A DNA stretch of 64,000 nt, taken from Planctomycetota bacterium. Lineage in GTDB: Bacteria; Planctomycetota; Planctomycetia; Pirellulales; Pirellulaceae. The translations under genes were made by a program, and so were the position numbers. The notes beneath the pieces are model-generated. The model was not told the DNA's origin. It saw only the letters and a list, made by a program, of their open reading frames with translations, and made no database searches. The stretch is taken from positions 30,331-94,330 of the forward strand of contig JAJDEH010000057.1 in the NCBI GenBank assembly GCA_029259935.1, in the 5' to 3' direction. Positions 17,902 through 25,852 of the stretch are shown piece by piece (the stretch's first letter is position 1; each line of letters starts with the position of its first letter).

Positions 17902-18135
17902 CTACTCTTTGTCTATCGGTTTGACCCTCGGACGTACGAGGGTTGGCCAGAAAATCAGCCAGAAGACCACCAGGGCCATGACCTCAACGCCAAATAGCTT
18001 GCCGAACGCATAGTAGCAAGCGCGACACTCCTCTTCGGTGATCTCGCCCATTTCGGTCAGCATGAATGGAATGGGATTACAGCATGTAACCACAAGAAGC
18101 AGGCAAGAGGCGATGATTGCAATCCTGAGTTTCAT
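17902..18135 (-). CDS. small hypothetical membrane protein
   Basis: A 77-residue frame starts MKLRIAIIASCLLLVVTCCN, which looks like a signal or lipoprotein segment. It goes on with a short acidic stretch rich in Cys (ITEEECRACYYAFGKL), a second hydrophobic helix (VMALVVFWLIFWPTLV) and a basic tail. The hydrophobic segments are organised like those of a real protein. The start could instead be 21 bases earlier. There is no clear ribosome binding site and I do not recognise a family. Confidence 0.45.
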   Translation of the reverse strand: MKLRIAIIASCLLLVVTCCNPIPFMLTEMGEITEEECRACYYAFGKLFGVEVMALVVFWLIFWPTLVRPRVKPIDKE

Positions 18136-18217
18136 GGCGCGGTAGGTGCCCAACATTCGAGAGACCCACGTCGACCCAGCGATGGAAAAGTGGTCAACGA
18201 ATGGGGCCTGTTATAGC

Positions 18218-18254
18218 CCGGGTGCGATTGGAAATAAAGCCAATCGGCACCCGG
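18218..18254 (-). terminator. hairpin downstream of the candidate selenoprotein gene
   Basis: CCGGGTGCGATTGG and CCAATCGGCACCCGG pair over 14 bp with one bulge and an A-rich loop. It lies 40 bases after the stop at 18294 and probably ends that transcript; the T run after it is weak. Confidence 0.55.
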
Positions 18255-18293
18255 AACGTTGTGGAATGGGGCACACCGCGGTTGCGCGGCGAT

Positions 18294-19409
18294 TCAGTTC
18301 TTATCGCTGAACGGATAGCTGGCGAACAACACCTTGCCCAAGCCGAGATAGGGATCCTCGAGATCGGCATCTAAAACATCGCGATACATCCACACCTTGG
18401 TGGCCGCGGGCGTGGTCATACCGCGTGCAAGATACTGATGCAGTACGAGCCGTCGCTGCGATTCGTTAATGCGCGTGTCCTCGGCTAGTTCCTTCCAGCG
18501 GGCAACTTCGCTCGACGGACGCAACTTCTCGTCGGACTGTTTTAGCTGCTCGATCTCCGCCGCCGAACGGGCTCGCAATACGAGCTTGAGGGGACGTTCG
18601 ACCACTCGCTTGGACCGGTTCTCTTTCAGCGACGGCAGCAAGGCCAAGGCCGGCTGGTTAGCGGCCAGCGCTTCGGCCTGCTTTCCGTGGTAGTCGCGCA
18701 GTGTCGCCTCTTGATCCGGCCCCGACGCGACCACCCAGCGATGCAATCTGGCCAGTTGGTCAAGATTTCGCTGATACGAGATGGGCTCATAAATCCCAGG
18801 AAGTATATCCAGAATGTTGCCGTCGGCGTTGCACACATACGTAGCGATGTTGCCATTCAGTGTTCGTCGAACGACTCGTCCGCCGCCGAAATCGATGCTG
18901 ACGATCGGCACTTCGCGAACGTTTTCCCATGTTGGCTCAAAGTGGTGGTTGATGAAATTGGCGATGCGGTCGTCGGAGAACAGCACGGTTCTCGCAAGTC
19001 GGGCATTCGTTCAGCAAAAGCGGTCGTCGAGGTTGCCCATCATTTGGAACAGCAACACGGGTTTGTTGCTCTTCACGCTGGCTTGCCGGGCCTCGTCCAG
19101 CGAGCCGTGCCAACGAACCTTGCCGGGCTCGACGCGCGGATTGTCGGCCACCGTCGTATGACCTGTTTCCGGTGCCTTCTCCACCAAACGCTTGATCGGC
19201 GCTTCAACGCGGAAACCCTTGGTTACGTCCAGCCGAACCTTAGGCTTGTCCACTTTGGGCTGAACCGCCGATTGTTTCACGATGTCGTTGACCGGCTTTT
19301 CGACAACGCGTTTCTTCGTGGGATCCGCGGCGGGGCGCTCGTCCGCCGGCGCGAGTTTGGCGGCGGACAACACCGTCAGCACGACAAGACTAAGGGAAAG
19401 GGACTTCAT
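18294..19409 (-). CDS. candidate selenoprotein: exported thioredoxin-like protein with in-frame UGA
   Basis: ATG 19409 (MKSLSLSLVVLTVLSAAK, signal peptide) follows GAGGAG by seven bases. Residues 25-95 are Lys/Val/Pro-rich and probably disordered. A thioredoxin-like domain follows: KVRWHGSLDEARQASVKSNK, PVLLFQMMGNLDDRFC, then UGA at codon 133 (19013-19011), then TNARLARTVLFSDDRIANFI. It continues without a break through GNIATYVCNADGNILDIL to a helical tail ending at 18294. Read as selenocysteine, the product has 371 residues and a vicinal Cys132-Sec133 pair at the place of the redox motif. A SECIS-like hairpin lies at the right distance (separate entry). Alternatives are a nonsense mutation or sequencing error. 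The selA/selB/selC/selD genes are not in this window. Confidence 0.72.
18976..18993 (-). promoter_or_regulatory. candidate bacterial SECIS hairpin
   Basis: In the mRNA sense, GAGAAC-CGUGCU-GUUCUC forms a perfect 6-bp stem with a 6-base loop. The loop begins 24 bases after the UGA, and G is its second base, followed by U. These are the features required of bacterial SECIS elements for SelB binding (stem of 4 bp or more, G in the first two loop bases, loop about 16-37 bases after UGA). The hairpin lies inside the coding frame, as in all bacterial selenoprotein genes. Confidence 0.65.
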
Positions 19410-19533
19410 TTGCATGCTCCTCGGGCTAGGGGTATTGCCTCTCATGCCTGAATAATATCATCGAATGCGGCCTCCGGCGGTAACGGCTTTGTAACCTGAC
19501 TTTTGAATGCCTACCGAAGGTTTTTTCAGTAAC

Positions 19534-19579
19534 CCGACGTGTAAGCGAGGGACGTTTTGGGCGCTCGCTTACGCGTCGG
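19534..19579. repeat. 16-bp-arm palindromic element downstream of asnB
   Basis: CCGACGTGTAAGCGAG (19534-19549) pairs with CTCGCTTACGCGTCGG (19564-19579), with one G-U pair and a 14-base loop. It lies 60 bases beyond the asnB stop and upstream of the selenoprotein gene. It may serve as a terminator. The GTAAGCGAG/CTCGCTTAC core looks like a dispersed intergenic repeat, but only one copy is in the window. Confidence 0.5.
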
Positions 19580-19639
19580 ATTGATTCGCGAGGCATTTTG
19601 CCCATCCTCGCCATCGCGAAAGGGAAGACGGGAATCGGC

Positions 19640-21553
19640 CTACCCAATCCATTCGCGCATCCAGAGTTCGAAAACGAGCAGCGACCAAAGCCGGTAGCTG
19701 TGGTCGAACAATCCGTTTTCGTGCTCGCGGACCATGCGCTCTACTTCCGCGTGTCGAAACAATCCGCGCGATCGCGCCGTGTCGTCCAGCAACACGTCGT
19801 GCGTCATTTCCTTGAGTTCGTTGCGGAACCAATGGTCGATGGGAACTCCGAATCCCATTTTTTTGCGAGTCCAGATTTCACGAGGCAGCAAATCTCCAAA
19901 TGCGGTTCGTAAGATTCGCTTGCCGACTCCACGGCGAAACTTCAGCCGGGCCGGCATCGACGCGGCCAGTTCGACAACCCGATGATCCAACATCGGCTGA
20001 CGGCATTCCAAGCTGTGCGCCATCGAGGCGATATCGACCTTGGTCATCAAATCGCAAGGCAGATAGGTCGTCAGATCGGCCAGGCTGGCGGAGGTTACAA
20101 AATCTCGTTTCGAGGCGCGCGCCCAAGCGGATTGCAAAAAGGCAAACGGGTCGGAATCGGCCAGGCTGCCGATGAAGGTTTCCGTGTAAAGTTCGGCGCG
20201 AGCCGCTTCGTTGTAAATGCCGATCCAATCCAAGTAGCGGCGTTGGGGCGGCCGGGCCAGCGCGCCGCTAAATCGCTTCACGCGTCGCAGCAGTGATTTC
20301 TGTCGCGTGGATGCAGGCAGCCGTTGCCAAACGGGCGAGGCGAGAAAGCGGTTGACCGGTCCCAACCGGTCGAGCAGCCCGGCCAGCCAAATGGCCTTAT
20401 AGCGCGGGTAGCCGGCAAACAACTCGTCGCCGCCGTCACCCGACAGCGCGACCGTGACGTACTCGCGTGTCAGCTTCGATACGTACCAAGTCGGAATCGC
20501 CGAACTGTCGGCGAAAGGTTCGTCGTAGTGCCACACCAGTTTGGGCAGCACGTCGAGGCCGTCGGGCGTGACTTGAAATTCGTGATGATCGGTCCCTAGA
20601 TGCTTGGACACCATACGGGCATACCGCGTCTCGTCATACTCCTTGACCGGGAACCCGATGCTGAACGTCTTGATCTTCTGGTCCGAATTCTTGGCCATCA
20701 GCGCGACGATCAGAGAGGAATCAACGCCCCCCGAAAGGAATGCCCCCAGTGGAACGTCGCTGCGCATCCGCATCGTGACGGCCGATTCGAGCAGCGGGCG
20801 CAGTTGCGCGGCAGCGTCCTTGGAAGTCATCTCGGCCTGGTGATTGAAGTCGGGACTCCAATAGGCTCGCACGTTCAAACAACTGTCCTCATAGACCGCG
20901 CAGTGGCCCGGCGGCAACTTGCGAACGCCGCGAAGAATCGTATTCGGATGAGGAACGTACTGATACGTAAGATACTCATCAACGGCGCAAGGATCGATTT
21001 CGCGCGACGCGCCGGGCACGGCCAGCAGACTCTTCAATTCGCTGGCAAACAGCAACCGATTCGGCTCATGCCGATAGACCAACGGCTTTTGCCCCAAGCG
21101 GTCGCGGCCTAGCACGAGCCGCCGACGGGGGGCGTCCCAGATGGCGATCGCGAACATGCCGTTTAGATGTTCGAAGCAATTCGTACCTTCATCTTCGTAA
21201 AGGTGAACGATCGTTTCGGTGTCGCTGTTGGTCCGAAACTTGTGGCCGGCGCCTTCTAGGCGACGCCGCAACGTTTCAAAATTATAGATCTCTCCGTTAA
21301 AGACGACCCACACCGTGCCGTCTTCATTCGACATCGGCTGGGCCCCACCCTCGATGTCAATGATCGACAGCCGGCGAAAGCCGAGTGCCACGCCCGGCAT
21401 CGGTTCGTACGGCGGGCGCAGGCGATATTCAAAATGGCTGCTGCCATCGTCGTCGGGCCCGCGATGGCGCAACGCCTCGGTCATCCGCTCCAAGACATCC
21501 GCCTGGATGGCAACCGCAGGATCGTTCCAAACCGCGCCGACAATTCCGCACAT
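19640..21553 (-). CDS. asnB: asparagine synthase (glutamine-hydrolysing)
   Basis: The 637-residue protein has the class-II glutaminase start MCGIVGAVWND with Cys2 as nucleophile, LRHRGPDDDG, the substrate block FNGEIYNFETLR, and the synthetase P-loop LSGGVDSSLIVALMAK followed by FSIGF and VALSGDGGDELFAGYPRYKA. It converts aspartate and glutamine to asparagine with ATP. In planctomycetes several AsnB paralogues occur, some serving capsule or exopolysaccharide modification, so amidation of another acceptor is possible. It stands alone in its orientation, with a hairpin downstream. Confidence 0.92.
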   Translation of the reverse strand: MCGIVGAVWNDPAVAIQADVLERMTEALRHRGPDDDGSSHFEYRLRPPYEPMPGVALGFRRLSIIDIEGGAQPMSNEDGTVWVVFNGEIYNFETLRRRLEGAGHKFRTNSDTETIVHLYEDEGTNCFEHLNGMFAIAIWDAPRRRLVLGRDRLGQKPLVYRHEPNRLLFASELKSLLAVPGASREIDPCAVDEYLTYQYVPHPNTILRGVRKLPPGHCAVYEDSCLNVRAYWSPDFNHQAEMTSKDAAAQLRPLLESAVTMRMRSDVPLGAFLSGGVDSSLIVALMAKNSDQKIKTFSIGFPVKEYDETRYARMVSKHLGTDHHEFQVTPDGLDVLPKLVWHYDEPFADSSAIPTWYVSKLTREYVTVALSGDGGDELFAGYPRYKAIWLAGLLDRLGPVNRFLASPVWQRLPASTRQKSLLRRVKRFSGALARPPQRRYLDWIGIYNEAARAELYTETFIGSLADSDPFAFLQSAWARASKRDFVTSASLADLTTYLPCDLMTKVDIASMAHSLECRQPMLDHRVVELAASMPARLKFRRGVGKRILRTAFGDLLPREIWTRKKMGFGVPIDHWFRNELKEMTHDVLLDDTARSRGLFRHAEVERMVREHENGLFDHSYRLWSLLVFELWMREWIG

Positions 21554-21669
21554 GCGTTTATCTTAGCACCGACCCGCGAATGGCACCCGGGGGCAGTGTC
21601 GACTTTCGTTCCGCGAACGCCGTCCTATGCTTTCTCGAATCGAAGGCCGGCTGATACTTTCCCGCATTT

Positions 21670-22101
21670 CTAAGCAACTTCGTCGACCGGGGCTTTGTCA
21701 GAAAATATCTTGTCGCGCAATGCCGTCAATTGCTTCGTGTCGAACTTTTGCGATGGCTCGACTGTTCTGGGGTCGAAACGGTCCGGAGCCAGGAATAGAT
21801 GCGCCGGCTGGGAAAGGCCGTGTTGCCGCGCCAGTTGCTTCAACATTTGCGCCTCGTGACGATCCAGCGAATGCGCGGTGCACAGGTCCGTGAATAGGCC
21901 CCGCTGACTGGTATAGCTGACGCGATCTCGAAGGTTGAAGTAGCGAACCAGTAGGTAAACGCCGACACCGACGACCAGCAGCACGACCACCAGGATGACC
22001 AGTTCCTGGACACCGTGCACGCCGCCACCACCACGCAGATTGCGCCCCATGTGTGACAACGAATTCTGATGGGCTATCAAAGAGCAGATTTGTTCGTTCA
22101 T
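21670..22101 (-). CDS. single-pass membrane protein of unknown function
   Basis: ATG 22101 (MNEQICSLIAHQNSLSHMGR) follows GGGGG by about nine bases and lies 14 bp after the HEAT-repeat gene. The 143-residue product has one strong membrane helix at about residues 32-52 (VQELVILVVVLLVVGVGVYL). A cytoplasmic basic helical domain follows (FTDLCTAHSLDRHEAQMLKQ) and a tail with FLAPDRFDP. It is probably co-transcribed with the HEAT protein and may anchor it. I do not recognise a family. Confidence 0.68.
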   Translation of the reverse strand: MNEQICSLIAHQNSLSHMGRNLRGGGGVHGVQELVILVVVLLVVGVGVYLLVRYFNLRDRVSYTSQRGLFTDLCTAHSLDRHEAQMLKQLARQHGLSQPAHLFLAPDRFDPRTVEPSQKFDTKQLTALRDKIFSDKAPVDEVA

Positions 22102-22114
22102 CCGAGTGTGCCCC

Positions 22115-23758
22115 CTACCGACTGGGTAGTTCGATGTGAGAGTCGCTGACTTCCGGCCTGGCAAGCTTCGTTGTCGCCGAATTGGAAAGCAGCCGCAGTG
22201 CACGTTCGGCCGCTTCTTGCACCATCAAACTGCGGTCCATCAGCGAGTCGCGAAGCGCGAGTCGAGCGCCGTCTGAATCACTCTTGGCCAGAGCCAAGGC
22301 CGCTTCCGCGCGTATGAAGTGGTCGTCGTCCTGCAACAGTTCGACGATTTTTTCTTGCAATTGAGAAACGGCATTCATCGCCGCCGCCGCGCCGATCGCC
22401 CGCAGTCGCCGCACGCGTGCCGCGCAAGCCAGTTCTTCCAGCAACGTCGGAACGGCCGTTGGATCGACTTTCATGACAAGGATGCCCGTGCTGACGCGAA
22501 CTGTTTCTTCCAGCATATCGAACGCCGAAAGATATCGGCGGATATTAAATTCTGGCAAACACTTTCGCGAAGCTTCGCGCAGTTCTTCGTGGGAACTGTT
22601 TAGCGCTTCGAGCAGGTGTTTCATGGCCGAAGGGATGCCTCGCTCGCGAAGTTGCAGCAAAACGTTCGCGCGAACTTGGGGATCCGGATCGTCCAACATT
22701 TCGACAACCAATTGATTGGCCTCGCTGCCCCGAAACTGGGCCAGCGCGTTGGCGGCCGCCCGCCGGCCGGGAGTGCTAGTGCCATGAATGACATGCCGCA
22801 CCACTTCGAAGGCTTCCAAGCGGTTCATGCCCGTCGCCATGACTAATTGAACGGCGGAATGCAGTTCTTCGTCGGTCAGTCGTTTTAGTAACTCCAGGTC
22901 GCCTCGCAACCATTGAACCGACGACATGCGTTTCAAATTGGCACAAGCGGCTTTCGTTGGTTCGTATCCGATCTTGGCGAGCAGATGGCGCAAGAACGGC
23001 TCGTCGTCTCGGCGAGATAGCAACTGAATCGCCGCCGAGGGTGCCTGCGGATCTTCAAGAAAAGAGAGTACCAGGCGAATGATTCCTGGGCGTTTGCTGT
23101 GAGTCAGTATATCGACGAAGGGCAGAAAGCAACTGTCATGGGGATTCTGCAAGATCCGCCTGAGCGCGGCGTTGTCTTTGCGAGCCAGCAACAAGAACGC
23201 TTCCAAGACCTCTTGCCGTCGATGCTTGATATAGCGTGCCGTCGATTCTTCCAAACTGCTCAGTGCATGCCGTCGCATCATGTGCGGATCGCGCCCGCGG
23301 CCCGACGTGCGTCGCTTGGCCACATCCTCAAAGAGCCGTTCCGCCAGGTCGATCAATGTTCGACTGACAACATCGGCGTTGGGGTTGGACGAGTCTTCGG
23401 CCGCATTAATCAGGGCGGACGTTAAATCGTATTCGCCCAGGTCGACGGCGGCCGCGCATCCATTGGTGCATTCAACGGAATCGGAACTCAGAATTGCGTC
23501 GCGGACAAGTCGCGACATGCGTCCTGGATGCGACTTCGCAATTTCTTTCCACTTCGGTTCCAGTGTTTCCCAGCGCCGAAGAAGCACCTGTTGTCCGCTG
23601 ACGCTGCGGCGTTGAAAAATCGCCGACACAGCGCCCTGTTGAATCTCGGCGCACGGCGCGTCCAGCGCCCGGACCAGCACTCCCGTGGCAGCCTCATTGC
23701 CAGTTTCTGACAACAACTTAAGAGTTGTCTCCAAGCCTCCGCTCATGTTTTTGCTCAC
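22115..23758 (-). CDS. HEAT-repeat protein
   Basis: The 547-residue protein is helical throughout, with HEAT/PBS-lyase-like repeats such as TPGRRAAANALAQFRGSEAN, DDPDPQVRANVLLQLRERGI and DDHFIRAEAALALAKSDSDG. There is no signal peptide or membrane helix, so it is likely cytoplasmic. The ATG at 23758 (MSKNMSGGLETTLKLL) or the Met at codon 5 may be the start. It is followed 14 bp later by the gene for a membrane-anchored protein, and the two may form a complex. Function unknown. Confidence 0.75.
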   Translation of the reverse strand: MSKNMSGGLETTLKLLSETGNEAATGVLVRALDAPCAEIQQGAVSAIFQRRSVSGQQVLLRRWETLEPKWKEIAKSHPGRMSRLVRDAILSSDSVECTNGCAAAVDLGEYDLTSALINAAEDSSNPNADVVSRTLIDLAERLFEDVAKRRTSGRGRDPHMMRRHALSSLEESTARYIKHRRQEVLEAFLLLARKDNAALRRILQNPHDSCFLPFVDILTHSKRPGIIRLVLSFLEDPQAPSAAIQLLSRRDDEPFLRHLLAKIGYEPTKAACANLKRMSSVQWLRGDLELLKRLTDEELHSAVQLVMATGMNRLEAFEVVRHVIHGTSTPGRRAAANALAQFRGSEANQLVVEMLDDPDPQVRANVLLQLRERGIPSAMKHLLEALNSSHEELREASRKCLPEFNIRRYLSAFDMLEETVRVSTGILVMKVDPTAVPTLLEELACAARVRRLRAIGAAAAMNAVSQLQEKIVELLQDDDHFIRAEAALALAKSDSDGARLALRDSLMDRSLMVQEAAERALRLLSNSATTKLARPEVSDSHIELPSR

Positions 23759-24150
23759 GGTGAGTGCATAATTTCGACTGCGGTCCTCTAATAGAATCTA
23801 CAACCTGATCCGCGGGGTTTACCTAAAACCACTCCTCGAACCACCTTCATCCCCGGCGCGGCGGCGAATCGTTCCCGCCAATCGTCAAGGGCTGCCCAGG
23901 CCTCCCATTCGGGCTATAAGTCGCAATGCGTCGTTCGGCACTCGCACCACGCTGCCTTTGCGAGTTGCAGGGCTTGAAACCGCCGGGGCCGCTTGATTTT
24001 CGGCTTGTCAGCAGCGAAACTGGGATTAGCACTAGGCCACCAGCGGGTCGCTTCATAACGCGAAAAAAGTACCACAAAACGAAAACTTTTGTCCGGCGAC
24101 GCGGCGCGACTCGTCCTACCACCGCATCATTCCCAATCAAGGAACGCACG
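23759..24150. other. divergent intergenic region
   Basis: About 390 bases between the divergent HEAT and small-protein genes. The plus-strand frame of the next gene is open back to 23926, but that part is Pro/Arg-rich and has no ribosome binding site. I see no other feature. Confidence 0.4.
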
Positions 24151-24405
24151 ATGTCCATTCCACTGACGGCCCCCGCCGTTTTGGACAGGGAGTTTCTACA
24201 AATTCGCGCCAAGATTTTGGAACTGGCCGCCTCGTTCGACCGATTCGACCGCGGCGATGGCTCGGTCGACGACGATCCCCGCTTACGTCGAATCCAGGAA
24301 GCCCTGGACGTCTTGCGGGAATCCAAGACCGACCGAGCGGAACAGATCCAACTCGTGTTTTCCAGAGCCTACGAGGATGATTGGCAAAAGCAGTTTGGCA
24401 TGTAG
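24151..24405 (+). CDS. small helical protein upstream of a TatD-like hydrolase
   Basis: ATG 24151 follows AAGGA by about seven bases; the frame is open further upstream but without such a site. The 84-residue product (MSIPLTAPAVLDREFLQIRA) is acidic, helical and soluble, with EILELAASFDRF-like heptads and EALDVLRESKTDRAEQIQLV. It is 106 bp upstream of the TatD-like hydrolase on the same strand and may be its partner. I do not recognise the family. Confidence 0.62.
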   Translation: MSIPLTAPAVLDREFLQIRAKILELAASFDRFDRGDGSVDDDPRLRRIQEALDVLRESKTDRAEQIQLVFSRAYEDDWQKQFGM

Positions 24406-24511
24406 CCGACCGCCGGAGCCCAGCCTTTAGGGCGCGAAGACAGACTCGCGCCTGAATTCCAACCAGCGGCGGCAGCTTAGACAACTCAAACAGCAAACAA
24501 GGCGCTGAAAC

Positions 24512-25351
24512 ATGTATTACTTCGATCCTCACATTCACATGGTGTCCCGGACCACCGACGACTACGAAACACTGGCCCGCATGGGCTGCGTGGGAATGAG
24601 TGAACCGGCGTTCTGGGCGGGCTTTGATCGCGGCAGCGTCGATGGCTTTCGCGACTATTTCCGCCAGTTGACCGAAGTCGAACCGCGCCGCGCCGCGGAA
24701 TACGGCATCCAGCACTACACTTGGCTGTGCATCAACGCCAAGGAAGCGGAGAATGTGGAACTTTCGCGCGAAGTCATCGCCATGATTCCCGAATTTATCA
24801 ACCAGCCGAACGTGCTGGGCATCGGCGAAATCGGGCTTAACAAAAACACTCGCAACGAAGCCACGATTTTCATGGAGCACTTGGATCTGGCGGTCAAATA
24901 CGATCAACAGATTCTCATTCATACGCCTCATCTTGAGGACAAGTATCAAGGAACGCGAATGATTCTGGATATGCTGTGCGACGACAGCCGCTTGGATCAC
25001 AGCCGTATCCTTGTCGACCACGTGGAAGAACACACCGTCAGAAGCGTGCTCGACGAAGGCTTTTGGGCCGGCATGACCCTGTACCCCGTCACCAAGTGCA
25101 CTCCGCAGCGGGCGGCCGATATCATCGAGATGTACGGTCCCGAGCGGCTGTGCGTCAATTCGGCCGGCGATTGGGGTCCTTCCAAACCAACGGCCGTCCC
25201 TGATTTGATCTTCGAAATGAAACGTCGCGGCCACTCGGAAAGCCTCATCCGCCGAGTGGTCTATGAGAATCCGCTGGAGTTCTTCAGTCAGAGCGAGCAT
25301 TTTCATTTTACGCCGCCGGAAATCGCTTCGACGGTTGAAGCCGACGGCTGA
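24512..25351 (+). CDS. TatD-like metal-dependent hydrolase
   Basis: The 279-residue TIM-barrel protein begins with the metal-binding FDPHIHMVSR, where His-x-His binds the first metal. It has IGEIGLNK for the bridging Glu, LIHTPHLEDK for the next His, LVDHVEE for the following one and CVNSAGDWGP for the last Asp. This is the TatD/amidohydrolase arrangement, and the sequence resembles the EboB-type branch used in some bacterial export or glycolipid gene clusters. No other ebo genes are visible here. Substrate unknown; a phosphoester or amide is expected. Confidence 0.82.
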   Translation: MYYFDPHIHMVSRTTDDYETLARMGCVGMSEPAFWAGFDRGSVDGFRDYFRQLTEVEPRRAAEYGIQHYTWLCINAKEAENVELSREVIAMIPEFINQPNVLGIGEIGLNKNTRNEATIFMEHLDLAVKYDQQILIHTPHLEDKYQGTRMILDMLCDDSRLDHSRILVDHVEEHTVRSVLDEGFWAGMTLYPVTKCTPQRAADIIEMYGPERLCVNSAGDWGPSKPTAVPDLIFEMKRRGHSESLIRRVVYENPLEFFSQSEHFHFTPPEIASTVEADG

Positions 25352-25485
25352 ATTCGAACGCCAAACCGATCCAAGATCGATCCCATTCCGCCAAGATCGT
25401 ACGCCGCCAGGAGCCCAAACATATCTTTGCTGCATATCTGGAACCCTTCGCGAATTGTGAACCCCTTGGCGACCGCGTCCTCAGC

Positions 25486-25803
25486 GTGTTACAAGCGCTC
25501 CCGGATGCGGTGCAGCGCGATTTTCTTGAGGATTCCCGGTTCCATGTTACGTTGGAAACTTTCGTACCGGGAAAGGGATGGACTCTATGGATGGCCAGCC
25601 CTGGCGCTAGTGGGAACGAGAGCCGCTGTGTCGTTTTGAGAGAACGCCTGGCCCATTGCTCCGAGTCCTTCGCCTTCTACGTGATTGCCCACGAATTCGC
25701 TCACGCGTTTCTCCGCAACGGCGGCTGGGGTGCCATCAGCGACCAGGAAGAAGCGGCCGACGCGCTGGCCGCCAGTTGGGGCTTTTGCCGCCCGACCGAA
25801 TAA
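25486..25803 (+). CDS. HEFAH-motif metallopeptidase-like protein, start uncertain
   Basis: From GTG 25486 the frame encodes 105 residues with FYVIAHEFAHAFLRNGGWG, an HExxH zinc site in a helix, followed by the acidic DQEEAADALAASWGF. This resembles the HExxH...E layout of small metallopeptidases, but it is short. The frame is open back to 25339, and the extra codons read as a plausible protein (KHIFAAYLEPFANCEPLGD). They hold no ATG, GTG or TTG, however. An AGGAG at 25409-25413 lies 9 bases before an in-frame ATC at 25423. Either a rare start codon is used or the N-terminus has been lost. Confidence 0.62.
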   Translation: MLQALPDAVQRDFLEDSRFHVTLETFVPGKGWTLWMASPGASGNESRCVVLRERLAHCSESFAFYVIAHEFAHAFLRNGGWGAISDQEEAADALAASWGFCRPTE

Positions 25804-25852
25804 CCGGTTGCTTCTCACCTGTTCCCTGAACGAACTCAAGTCGGTCCGCCCT

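Noticed and set aside
24137..25435. 432-codon open frame on the minus strand opposite the TatD-like gene
   Set aside because: It lies wholly over two plus-strand genes with clear motifs, and its translation lacks recognisable family features; it is an antisense frame.
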